Assembly: GCA_049791475.1 (NCBI GenBank)
Contig: JBAQZZ010000106.1
Coordinates: 1-30,605 of the forward strand
DNA from: CAXBID01 sp049791475
GTDB taxonomy: Bacteria > Bacteroidota > Bacteroidia > Flavobacteriales > Flavobacteriaceae
DNA: 30,605 nucleotides
Direction of reading: 5' to 3'
Shown: in pieces, positions 23,474 to 30,605 of the stretch
Position numbering within the stretch: position 1 is the stretch's first letter
Layout of the letters: each line of letters begins with the position of its first letter
Made by a program: the position numbers and the translations under genes
The notes under the pieces: generated by a model
The model's database searches: none
What the model was told of the DNA's origin: nothing
Seen by the model: the letters and a program-made list of their open reading frames with translations, nothing else

Positions 23474-24826
23474 TTATGCCATCGTCTTATTCAATTTTAA
23501 CTTGACTTCACGTTGTAAAAAATAAGCGGTTACAATTGTTGCTAAAATATCTGAAATAGGAAAGGCAATCCAAACACCTAATTCACCATAAAACATAGAT
23601 AAAATATACATTAATGGAATAAAAAATAAGGCTTGTCTAGTTAATGTTAATAATAACGCTGGCAATGCTTTTCCTATGGCTTGAAAATAGGCGGCACCAA
23701 TAAGCTGTATGGCTAAAACTGGAATTGCAGAAAATGCCAAACGCATATTATTAGGCGTTACATTTATTACATCAGTATCTGTTGTAAACCATTTGGTAAT
23801 TACTTCAGGAAAAACCATTAAACATAAGAACACTAATGTTGCTAAAATAGTGGCATATTTTATAGCTGTGAAAATAACTTCTTTAACACGTTTGTACTTT
23901 TCTGCTCCATAATTATAACCAGCGATAGGAATGAACCCTTGCGTAATTCCGAAAACAGGAAAAAGCGCAAACATGCTCAACCTACCAACTATAGCATAAG
24001 CTGTTACAGAAGTTTCGCCTCCAAAATTATAAAGTGCATTATTTACCAATAAAAATGTAACACTTACAGCCGCTTGTCTTGCTAAGGTTACAAACCCAAG
24101 AGATCCAATTTCTGCAGCTATGTTTCGTTGTAATTTGAAATGAGAAAAATTAATTTTTAATTCTGAATTTTCAGATAAAAAATACCATAAAATAAATACA
24201 AATGAAACCACATAAGACCCTGTTGTAGCCCAAGCCGCACCTGCCATTCCCAAATCTAATAGATTAATAAAAATATAGTCAAACACTAAATTTCCAATAG
24301 CTGGTATAAGCATCGCATACATGGCAAACTTAGGATTGCCTTCTGCTCGAATAACATTGTTACCCATCATAACGAAACCTAAAACAGGTACACCATAAAG
24401 AATAATTTCGTAATATATTTTGGCTGAATCAAAAATAGTTCCTTTTCCACCAAATGCAGGAATAAGTGTGTCAACAAAATAAAGCCCTAAAACAGCAAAT
24501 GTAACTGTGAATAGAAATGTTAATGTGATTTGATTTCCAAAGGTTTTTAAAGCTTTATCTTTATTATCTGCACCCAAAGCTCGAGAAATTATTGACGAAC
24601 CACCAATACCAATGGCCATTCCTAAAGCTGCTATAAAAAACGATACGGGCAGCACAACGTTTATAGCTGCAATTGCTGTAGCGCCTATCCATTGGCCAAC
24701 AAAAATAGTATCAACCAAAATATTTAACGACATCACCAAAATGCCTATAGATGCTGGAACAGCTTGTTTTATAAGAAGTTTGCTTATAGGTTCTAATCCT
24801 AACTCTTGAGAGGAGGCTCTAGCCAT
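23474..24826 (-). CDS. MATE family efflux transporter
   Basis: The 450-aa protein has twelve predicted TM helices in two homologous halves and MATE features: PASIGILVMSLNILVDTIFV near the start, GIGGSSIISRALGA in helix 2-3 region and GITQGFIPIAGYNYGA in the second half. It exports drugs or other organic compounds using a Na+ or H+ gradient; the substrate is not predictable. Its ATG overlaps the hemH stop codon by one base (TAATG), so it is cotranscribed and probably translationally coupled with hemH. A role in exporting haem precursors or toxic by-products is an inference from that position only. Confidence 0.93.
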   Translation of the reverse strand: MARASSQELGLEPISKLLIKQAVPASIGILVMSLNILVDTIFVGQWIGATAIAAINVVLPVSFFIAALGMAIGIGGSSIISRALGADNKDKALKTFGNQITLTFLFTVTFAVLGLYFVDTLIPAFGGKGTIFDSAKIYYEIILYGVPVLGFVMMGNNVIRAEGNPKFAMYAMLIPAIGNLVFDYIFINLLDLGMAGAAWATTGSYVVSFVFILWYFLSENSELKINFSHFKLQRNIAAEIGSLGFVTLARQAAVSVTFLLVNNALYNFGGETSVTAYAIVGRLSMFALFPVFGITQGFIPIAGYNYGAEKYKRVKEVIFTAIKYATILATLVFLCLMVFPEVITKWFTTDTDVINVTPNNMRLAFSAIPVLAIQLIGAAYFQAIGKALPALLLTLTRQALFFIPLMYILSMFYGELGVWIAFPISDILATIVTAYFLQREVKLKLNKTMA

Positions 24827-25878
24827 TACGCCAAAACACTTTCAGAAGTTGCCCATTCATTAACCCATTTAGAAATTAAAGCCACCCATTCTGCATCGTC
24901 ATTTAAACAAGGTACGGTTGTAAAATCTTTTCCGCCCATTTCATGAAAAATCTCCTCGCCTTCCATGGCAATTTCTTCCAAAGTTTCTAAACAATCGCTA
25001 ACAAAAGCTGGCGTTACAATAGCCATATTTTTAATGCCTTGTTTTCCTAAACGCTCAATAGTCCTATCGGTGTAAGGTTGTAACCATGGATCAAACCCTA
25101 AACGTGATTGAAATGACGTTGAATACGTATCTTCCTCTAATTGGAGTTTTTCTCCAACTAATCTGGTAACTTCCTTACATTGGTGTTTATAACAAAATTC
25201 GTGTGCTTTACTTGGTGTTTTGCAACAGTTACAATCTACTTTATCGCTTGGTTTGCAATGTGATTTTGTGATATCACTTTTACGAATATGACGTTCAGGA
25301 ACACCGTGGTAAGAGAATAATAAATGCTCGTAATTATTACCTTCTAAATGTCTTTTTATCGAATTTGAAAGTACTTCTATGTAATCTGGTTTATTGTAAA
25401 AAGCTGGAACCGATTCAATTTTTAAATTCGGAAAATGGTTTTGACGAATGTCTTCTGCTAAAACCGTAATGGTCTCAGTTGTTGCCATGGCAAACTGTGG
25501 ATATAATGGAAATAATAATACTTCATCAACACCTTTATCAACCAATTCTTGAAGCCCTTCTTTTATAGTCATGCTACCATAGCGCATCGCTAATGCCACA
25601 GGGTATTCAACTTGTTTTTGTATTTTCTTTTGAAGGCGTTCTGAAAGCACAATTAACGGCGAGCCTTCATCCCACCATATTTTTTTATATGCTTTCGCCG
25701 AAGCTTTTGGTCGTGTATTTAAAATAATACCTTTTACAAGTAAATTTCTTGCCCAAAGTGGCACATCAATAACACGTTCGTCCATTAAAAATTCACCTAA
25801 ATACTTTTTTACATCTTTAGGCTCTGGGCTATCGGGAGAACCCAGATTTACTAGTAATATTCCTTTTTTCATTTGCAA
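24826..25878 (-). CDS. hemH: Ferrochelatase
   Basis: The 350-aa protein contains the ferrochelatase landmarks: GILLVNLGSPDSPEP at the start, the catalytic histidine region LLFSYHGVPERH (H191), SFQSRLGFDPWLQPYTD, and the acidic VSDCLETLEEIA (E298, E302) that lines the iron path. It inserts Fe2+ into protoporphyrin IX, the last step of haem synthesis. Between H191 and the QSR block is a cysteine-rich insert with C208, C216, C218, C219, C229 and C234, of the sort that binds a [2Fe-2S] cluster in some bacterial ferrochelatases. The start may be Met3 (25872). It is downstream of a 57-aa gene (8-bp gap) and overlaps the MATE gene by one base. Confidence 0.96.
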   Translation of the reverse strand: MQMKKGILLVNLGSPDSPEPKDVKKYLGEFLMDERVIDVPLWARNLLVKGIILNTRPKASAKAYKKIWWDEGSPLIVLSERLQKKIQKQVEYPVALAMRYGSMTIKEGLQELVDKGVDEVLLFPLYPQFAMATTETITVLAEDIRQNHFPNLKIESVPAFYNKPDYIEVLSNSIKRHLEGNNYEHLLFSYHGVPERHIRKSDITKSHCKPSDKVDCNCCKTPSKAHEFCYKHQCKEVTRLVGEKLQLEEDTYSTSFQSRLGFDPWLQPYTDRTIERLGKQGIKNMAIVTPAFVSDCLETLEEIAMEGEEIFHEMGGKDFTTVPCLNDDAEWVALISKWVNEWATSESVLA

Positions 25879-25886
25879 TTTCTCTT

Positions 25887-26060
25887 TTAATCTTTTCCTT
25901 TTTTTATTTTTTGTTGATGGTATAATTTTGGTCTGTCTTCGGTATAATCACAATCTTGAAAAATACCGCAAGACACATTGGTTCGTGCTAGTGATTTATC
26001 GTTTGCATCGGCATCTACTTTCTTTAATAAAGCTTCAATTTCTGGGGTTAAAAATTTCAT
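25887..26060 (-). CDS. Small 57-aa protein between the AraC regulator and hemH
   Basis: Minus-strand ORF from ATG 26060-26058 to TAA 25889-25887. It reads MKFLTPEIEALLKKVDADAN, then DKSLARTNVSCGIFQDCDYT, then EDRPKLYHQQKIKKGKD. No signal peptide or TM is present; there is a CGIFQDC cysteine pair (C31, C37) and a basic tail. The coherent composition, location between AraC (13-bp gap) and hemH (8-bp gap) and lack of any competing frame make it a real gene in my view. I do not recognise a family. Function in haem synthesis or its control is only suggested by context. Confidence 0.65.
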   Translation of the reverse strand: MKFLTPEIEALLKKVDADANDKSLARTNVSCGIFQDCDYTEDRPKLYHQQKIKKGKD

Positions 26061-26073
26061 AAACAGTAATTTA

Positions 26074-26973
26074 TTAATTCAACGACATTACATATTTCTT
26101 AGGCGTCGTGCCATATTTCTTTTTAAAAGCTGCTATAAAATGACTCGATGTGCTGTAACCTACTTTTAAACCTACTTCATTAACATTATCATCGCCAGCT
26201 TCCAGTAATTTTCTTGCTACTTCCATTTTATAATCGAATAAAAAACTAAAAACCGAATCGCCATAAATTTGTTTAAACCCTTCTTTTAGTTTTTTTAAAT
26301 TCAATCCTATTTCATCTGAAAGCTCTTGTAAACTTGGTGGTTCTGCCATTCTTGAAATGATGATATCCTTCGCTTTTCTAATTTTTATAACGTTAGTTTC
26401 ATCAACTAAAAAGGGACATTGTTCTATATTAGCATCTTCACTTCTATTAAAATACAGACTCAACAATTCATAAGCCTTTCCTTTAAAATAGAGGTTTTTA
26501 ATAGATTGATTTAAATTAAAATTTATAACTTGATTAAGCACAATGGCCATGGATGGTGAAATTAAACCATCTTTATAATATTTTTTATCCTTATTATCTT
26601 CACTTAAAAACGTAATATAACCTGCTTCCTGCGAAAATAAACTGTGAAATTTTTTAATGGAAATTAAAATGGAAACCATCCAAGAATTTGGCTCAATTTG
26701 AAGGTTTATTGGTAAATCGCGTTGCGGATTATACAATAATAGCGAGTTTTCCTCATGAATATTTAAAGTATATCGCCCTTCATTAAAAACAAATTGACTG
26801 GATCCTTTTACACAAAAATGAAATTGAATAAAATCGCTATGTATTTCTTTAACAATACTTTGCGTTTCGCTTTCATCATTTTTATAGGTTAAAACCAAAA
26901 AGCCATCATCAACTTTTGTTTCTTCAAAAGAACTTTTAGCGATACTTTTTTTAAAACTTTCTAAGTTATTCAT
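26074..26973 (-). CDS. AraC family transcriptional regulator, divergent from hemA
   Basis: The 299-aa protein has an N-terminal sensor half (about 25-170) and a C-terminal AraC double HTH (about 200-299; SLQELSDEIGLNLKKLKEGF, NVNEVGLKVGYSTSSHFIAA, FKKKYGTTPKKYV). The HTH type resembles that of PchR-like iron/siderophore regulators, though the similarity is by eye. It heads the minus arm (57-aa gene, hemH, MATE) and is divergent from hemA, an ideal site to control both arms of haem synthesis in response to iron or a porphyrin. A TACTTTTG box lies 58 bp before its ATG. Confidence 0.9.
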   Translation of the reverse strand: MNNLESFKKSIAKSSFEETKVDDGFLVLTYKNDESETQSIVKEIHSDFIQFHFCVKGSSQFVFNEGRYTLNIHEENSLLLYNPQRDLPINLQIEPNSWMVSILISIKKFHSLFSQEAGYITFLSEDNKDKKYYKDGLISPSMAIVLNQVINFNLNQSIKNLYFKGKAYELLSLYFNRSEDANIEQCPFLVDETNVIKIRKAKDIIISRMAEPPSLQELSDEIGLNLKKLKEGFKQIYGDSVFSFLFDYKMEVARKLLEAGDDNVNEVGLKVGYSTSSHFIAAFKKKYGTTPKKYVMSLN

Positions 26974-27030
26974 ATGGGTTTTATTTAGATTGGTTCTAAA
27001 TAGAATCAGTTAAAACTGTTGGTATTAGTG

Positions 27031-27038
27031 CAAAAGTA
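27031..27038 (-). promoter_or_regulatory. TAnnTTTG -7 box (TACTTTTG) of the AraC-hemH arm
   Basis: Minus-strand exact consensus, about 58 bp upstream of the AraC start codon at 26973. A short inverted repeat ttcta-aa-tagaa (26994-27005) lies in the resulting leader. Confidence 0.5.
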
Positions 27039-27132
27039 TGACATTTATCATATATTTAGAAAAAACAATGTTAAAAAACCACAAACGATACTAAAAGTTC
27101 TTTGAGCGTTACTTTTTTAATGCGCATCCACA

Positions 27133-27140
27133 TATTTTTG
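27133..27140 (+). promoter_or_regulatory. TAnnTTTG -7 box (TATTTTTG) of hemA
   Basis: Exact consensus 21 bp upstream of the ATG at 27162. Because it lies downstream of the earlier ATG at 27102, it decides the hemA start. Confidence 0.6.
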
Positions 27141-27161
27141 CTTCACATTTTTAGGTATAAC

Positions 27162-28436
27162 ATGCAAAAGTATAACATTTCACGTAGTAACTACTTTTAT
27201 GCCATTGGTTTAAGTTATAAAAAAGCCGATGCAGATATTCGTGGTCGATTTAGTTTAGACGAAGATTCTAAAGTTGCATTGCTAAATCAAGCAAAAGAAA
27301 ATGATATTGAAAGTTTGGTAGTAACATCTACTTGTAACCGAACTGAAATTTACGGTTTTGCACAACACCCGTTTCAACTCATTCAGTTACTTTGTGATAA
27401 TACTCGCGGAACGGTTGAGGAGTTTCAAGAAGTTGCTTACATCTACAAAAATAAAGATGCTATTTCACATATGTTTCGGGTTGGTTCGGGCTTAGATAGC
27501 CAAATTCTTGGTGATTTTGAAATTATAAGTCAATTAAAAATAAGCGCAAAACGATCTAGAAAATATGGTTTACTCAATCATTTTACAGAGCGTTTAGTAA
27601 ACGCTGTAATTCAAGCAAGTAAGCGTATTAAAAATGAAACTGAAATTTCTTCGGGAGCAACTTCGGTCTCTTTTGCATCTGTTCAGTATATTTTTAATAC
27701 TGTTGAAGATATTACAAACAAAAATATTTTACTATTCGGAACAGGGAAAATAGGTAGAAATACTTGTGAAAACCTTGTAAAACATACCAAAAATGAACAC
27801 ATTACTTTAATTAATAGAACTAAAGATAAGGCAGAACAAATAGCTGGAAAATTTAATTTATTAGTTAAAGATTATGCCAATTTACAAGAGGAGATTAGCG
27901 ATTCTGATATTTTGATAGTGGCTACTGGCGCCCAACGCCCAACGATTGATAAACATCTTATTCAAACCAATAAACCACTTTTAATTCTGGATTTATCGAT
28001 TCCGAAAAATGTAAATGAAAATGTTCAGGAATTAAATAATGTGAAGTTGGTTCATTTAGATCATTTGTCACAAATTACAGATCAAAATTTAGAAGCCCGT
28101 AAAGCACATATTCCTGCTGCAGAAGCCATCATAAAAGAAGTAAATACAGAATTCAATAACTGGTTGGAAACACGCAAGTTCGCACCAACTATAAAGGCTT
28201 TAAAACATAAACTGAACGATTTTGCAACTGCAGAATTAGATACGCAACGAAAAAAACTTACCGATTTTAACGAGTCGCAAGCTGAGATAATTAGCAAAAA
28301 TATTATACAAAAAATCACCAATCATTTTGCACATCATTTAAAAGATGATGACGTATCTACTGATGATAGTCTGGAACTTATTAAAAAAGTATTCCAGTTA
28401 GAAGAACCCAAAAAAATCAATGTTGATACTGCCTAA
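27162..28436 (+). CDS. hemA: Glutamyl-tRNA reductase
   Basis: The protein, 424 aa from the ATG at 27162, contains the active-site cysteine C58 in TSTCNRTEIYG, the substrate-recognition block LGDFEIISQLK, the NADPH-binding glycine motif LLFGTGKIGRNTCENL and a C-terminal helical dimerisation region (TIKALKHKLNDFATAELDTQ onward). It reduces glutamyl-tRNA to glutamate-1-semialdehyde, the first committed step of the C5 route. The longer open frame from 27102 adds MSVTFLMRIHIF, which has no homology to HemA and precedes the promoter box, so I reject it. Divergent from AraC and followed by hemC-hemD. Confidence 0.95.
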   Translation: MQKYNISRSNYFYAIGLSYKKADADIRGRFSLDEDSKVALLNQAKENDIESLVVTSTCNRTEIYGFAQHPFQLIQLLCDNTRGTVEEFQEVAYIYKNKDAISHMFRVGSGLDSQILGDFEIISQLKISAKRSRKYGLLNHFTERLVNAVIQASKRIKNETEISSGATSVSFASVQYIFNTVEDITNKNILLFGTGKIGRNTCENLVKHTKNEHITLINRTKDKAEQIAGKFNLLVKDYANLQEEISDSDILIVATGAQRPTIDKHLIQTNKPLLILDLSIPKNVNENVQELNNVKLVHLDHLSQITDQNLEARKAHIPAAEAIIKEVNTEFNNWLETRKFAPTIKALKHKLNDFATAELDTQRKKLTDFNESQAEIISKNIIQKITNHFAHHLKDDDVSTDDSLELIKKVFQLEEPKKINVDTA

Positions 28437-28569
28437 ATTCCAAAAATGACAAATATAAATTGTTTCTTTTTAGCTTACTTATCGTTTAAAAAAATAACCG
28501 TAACTAGGCTATGCTAATTTTTTTCGCCTCAATTAATCTAAAAATAATTCAATTTATTCATCCATCATT

Positions 28570-30156
28570 TTGAAATCTAACCAGTATAAAATTATAAGAA
28601 TTGGCACCCGCGATAGTGAATTAGCACTATGGCAAGCCAACATAGTAAAAAAATTACTTGAAGAAGCTGGTCATAAAACCGAACTTGTTCCTGTGAAATC
28701 TACCGGCGATTTAGTTTTAGATAAACCGCTTTACGAATTAGGCATTACGGGTATTTTTACACGAACTTTAGATATCGCCATGTTAAATAATGACATCGAT
28801 ATTGCGGTACATTCTCTAAAAGATGTACCAACTGTTTTACCAAAAGGTATTATTCAGGCGGCGGTTTTAAAACGTGGAAACGTAAATGATACGCTAATCT
28901 TTAAAGATAATGAAGAGTTTTTAGGTGCAAAAGATGCCGTTATTGCAACAGGTAGTTTACGCAGACGTGCACAATGGCTGAACAGATTTCCAACACATAC
29001 GATTACTGATTTACGTGGTAATGTGAATTTGCGTTTACAAAAACTTGAAGATAGTGACTGGAACGGAGCCATTTTCGCTGCAGCAGGTATTGGTAGAATA
29101 GGTGTCAGACCAGAAGAGGCCGTTAATCTAGATTGGATGATTCCTGCTCCTGCTCAAGGTGCTATTATGGTAACCGCTTTAGATGAAGATGACTTTGTAA
29201 AAGAAGCTTGTGCAGTACTTAATCACGAAGAAACAGAAATTTGCACCACTATTGAACGTGAGTTTTTAAATAAATTAGAAGGTGGATGTACTGCTCCTAT
29301 TGGTGCTTTAGCCTATATTAAAGATGAAGAAATCAACTTTAAAGGCGTTTTATTAAGTCCAGACGGTACAAAAAGAATTGATGTCACTAGAGTTAAAAAA
29401 CTAGGAGAACATCATGATATGGCTCAGTATTGCGCTGATTTTGTGATTGAACGTGGTGGAAAACGTTTAATGGACAAGATTAAAAATTCCAGCAAAAAAA
29501 CAAATGTATATTCTACTAAGAGTTTTACTGAAGACCAACGTTTATTGTTTCATGAAAAGGTAGTTGCAGAAAGTTCAGATTTTATTAAAATAAGTTTGAA
29601 TCGTATTCATCCTCGTTTCTTAAAAAATGAAATTCAAAATGTTATAATTACTAGTAAAAATGCTGTAGAATCGTTAACAACAAACTATTCGGCTATTGAA
29701 TTACAGTTTAAAAATATTTACTGTGTTGGGCGGCGAACTAAGCGATTGATTGAAAATAAAATAGGGAAAGTGGCACATTCTGAAAAGAATGCCAAAATGC
29801 TCGCAGAATATTTAGTGGATTATATAGAAGGTACCGAAGTGACATACTTTTGTAGCGATATTAGGTTGGATGCATTACCTACTATTTTAGCTGAAAATCA
29901 TATAAAAGTAAATGAAGTGGAAGCTTATGAAACGAAATATGATGGTGTAAAAGTTAATGATTCTGTTGAGGCGGTTATGTTTTACAGTCCATCAACCGTT
30001 GAAAGTTTTGTGCGTAGTAACAAAAACGAAGTTATCGCTTTTTGTATTGGAGAAACCACAGCAAAAGAGGCAAAAAAATATTTTGATGATGTTAGAATAG
30101 CAAAAGTTCCAACTGTTGAAAGTGTGATTGAATTAGTAAACGAACATTATATATAA
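28570..30156 (+). CDS. hemC: Hydroxymethylbilane synthase fused to uroporphyrinogen-III synthase
   Basis: Residues 1-300 are HemC: IGTRDSELALWQA, the HSLKD motif (81-85), TGSLRRRAQWL, the cofactor cysteine C240 in EGGCTAPIGA. Residues about 310-528 resemble HemD in spacing and secondary structure: IITSKNAVESL, NIYCVGRRTKRL, VTYFCSDIRLDALP, VMFYSPSTVESF and VIAFCIGETTAKEAK. The combined enzyme would build hydroxymethylbilane from four porphobilinogen units and close it to uroporphyrinogen III. The start is TTG at 28570; no in-frame ATG lies nearby upstream. It is followed by hemE, 69 bp on. Normal HemC is about 310 aa, so the 528 aa length itself shows the fusion. Confidence 0.93.
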   Translation: MKSNQYKIIRIGTRDSELALWQANIVKKLLEEAGHKTELVPVKSTGDLVLDKPLYELGITGIFTRTLDIAMLNNDIDIAVHSLKDVPTVLPKGIIQAAVLKRGNVNDTLIFKDNEEFLGAKDAVIATGSLRRRAQWLNRFPTHTITDLRGNVNLRLQKLEDSDWNGAIFAAAGIGRIGVRPEEAVNLDWMIPAPAQGAIMVTALDEDDFVKEACAVLNHEETEICTTIEREFLNKLEGGCTAPIGALAYIKDEEINFKGVLLSPDGTKRIDVTRVKKLGEHHDMAQYCADFVIERGGKRLMDKIKNSSKKTNVYSTKSFTEDQRLLFHEKVVAESSDFIKISLNRIHPRFLKNEIQNVIITSKNAVESLTTNYSAIELQFKNIYCVGRRTKRLIENKIGKVAHSEKNAKMLAEYLVDYIEGTEVTYFCSDIRLDALPTILAENHIKVNEVEAYETKYDGVKVNDSVEAVMFYSPSTVESFVRSNKNEVIAFCIGETTAKEAKKYFDDVRIAKVPTVESVIELVNEHYI

Positions 30157-30163
30157 TGGTTAC

Positions 30164-30206
30164 TGGTTAATGGTTGTTGGTTTATAGAACTAACAACTAA
30201 TAACCA
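30164..30206 (+). repeat. Imperfect hairpin in the hemC-hemD/hemE spacer
   Basis: tggttaatggttgttgg (30164-30180) can pair with ctaacaactaataacca (30190-30206) over 17 positions, with one mismatch and two G-U pairs, across a 9-nt loop. There is no T-run, so it is more likely a processing or stability element, or a flavobacterial intergenic repeat, than a terminator. Confidence 0.5.
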
Positions 30207-30225
30207 AAAACTAATAATCAAAAAA

Positions 30226-30605
30226 ATGATTAAAAACGATTTATTTTTAAGAGCATTAAAAGGAGAAACCGTAAACCGTCCACCAGTTTGGATGATGCGT
30301 CAAGCCGGTCGTTACCTTCCAGAATTCATGGCAATAAAAGAAAAATACGATTTCTTTACACGTTGCCAAACTCCAGAATTAGCAAGTGAAATTACCGTGC
30401 AACCCATCCGAAGGTATGGTATGGATGCCGCTATTTTATTCTGTGATATTTTGGTTATACCTCAAGCGATGAATATCGAGGTGCAAATGAAACCAAATTT
30501 TGGCCCGTATTTACCACATCCTGTACGCTCTCAAAAAGACGTCGATAATGTTATTGTTCCCGACGTAAAAGAATCTTTAAGCTATGTTTACGAAGCTATA
30601 AAAGC
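30226..30605 (+). CDS. hemE: Uroporphyrinogen decarboxylase, 5' part
   Basis: The ATG at 30226 opens MIKNDLFLRALKGETVNRPP followed by VWMMRQAGRYLPEF, whose RQAGR is the substrate-binding arginine motif of HemE, and continues with KYDFFTRCQTPELASEITVQ, RRYGMDAAILFCDILVIPQAM and NFGPYLPHPV, all usual in the family. The 126 codons visible represent somewhat more than a third of a normal HemE, and the rest lies beyond the right edge. It removes the four acetate carboxyls of uroporphyrinogen III to give coproporphyrinogen III. It is cotranscribed with hemC-hemD, judging by the short gap and absence of a terminator. Confidence 0.95.
   Translation, partial: MIKNDLFLRALKGETVNRPPVWMMRQAGRYLPEFMAIKEKYDFFTRCQTPELASEITVQPIRRYGMDAAILFCDILVIPQAMNIEVQMKPNFGPYLPHPVRSQKDVDNVIVPDVKESLSYVYEAIK

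Noticed and set aside
27102..27161. Upstream ATG at 27102 as hemA start
   Set aside because: The added residues do not resemble HemA and the TATTTTTG box lies between this ATG and 27162.
1..30605. CRISPR arrays, tRNA or rRNA genes, prophage or conjugative modules
   Set aside because: No regularly spaced repeats, no cloverleaf or rRNA-like sequence and no phage or transfer genes were seen; the only mobile-element trace is the transposase remnant and the palindromes.

Overview
This window comes from the chromosome of a low-GC member of the Bacteroidota, most likely a marine-type Flavobacteriaceae. The evidence is AT-rich coding, promoters of the flavobacterial TAnnTTTG type, a SusR-like one-component regulator (propeller, Y_Y_Y, LuxR HTH), an acyl-ACP desaturase, a HemC-HemD fusion, a HemJ-type protoporphyrinogen oxidase and VPS10/BNR-repeat exoproteins. 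No rRNA, tRNA, CRISPR array or intact mobile element was recognised.

Layout. Positions 1-3919 hold the 5' part of a secreted discoidin/Ig-like protein on the minus strand, and divergent from it a large membrane-bound propeller/LuxR regulator. Positions 3962-6729 hold a short relic that looks like the end of a tex gene, a class IV-like histone deacetylase homologue, and a minus-strand pair of a kinase-like phosphotransferase and an inositol-monophosphatase-family enzyme. Positions 6795-7489 are a small graveyard: the C-terminal remnant of an IS1182-type transposase, carrying a dispersed 18-bp palindrome, followed by a lipoprotein pseudogene with one frameshift and two stops. Positions 7505-9977 hold a lipid pair (PlsC and acyl-ACP desaturase) and an HD hydrolase. 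Positions 9987-12497 hold a tiny ORF, an AraC regulator, and a partly duplicated cassette (promoter region and terminator present twice, coding sequence once) followed by a small membrane protein. Positions 12483-16852 hold a PA0069-type radical SAM protein, a 7TM-AraC regulator and a secreted serine hydrolase, the last two separated by a remarkable hairpin flanked by 12-bp direct repeats. Positions 16997-19669 are a minus-strand run of a NtrY-like sensor kinase, a small secreted protein and an enoyl-CoA hydratase.

The right third (19766-30605) is a haem biosynthesis neighbourhood: hemJ, a VPS10-type exoprotein, a MATE exporter, hemH, a 57-aa conserved-looking small protein and an AraC regulator on the minus strand, and divergently hemA, a hemC-hemD fusion and the start of hemE on the plus strand. 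Together these cover the C5 route from glutamyl-tRNA, tetrapyrrole assembly, decarboxylation, and the last oxidation and iron insertion steps; hemL, hemB and the coproporphyrinogen oxidase are not in the window. The AraC gene between the two arms is a natural candidate regulator of the pathway.

No clearly new multi-gene system is proven here. The most promising non-textbook signals are the duplicated cassette with phased TTAACA repeats and a compensatory change in its terminator hairpin (including a possible sRNA), the 51-bp hairpin with flanking direct repeats at 15010-15084, and the relics and palindromic repeats around 3962-7489 and 21002.
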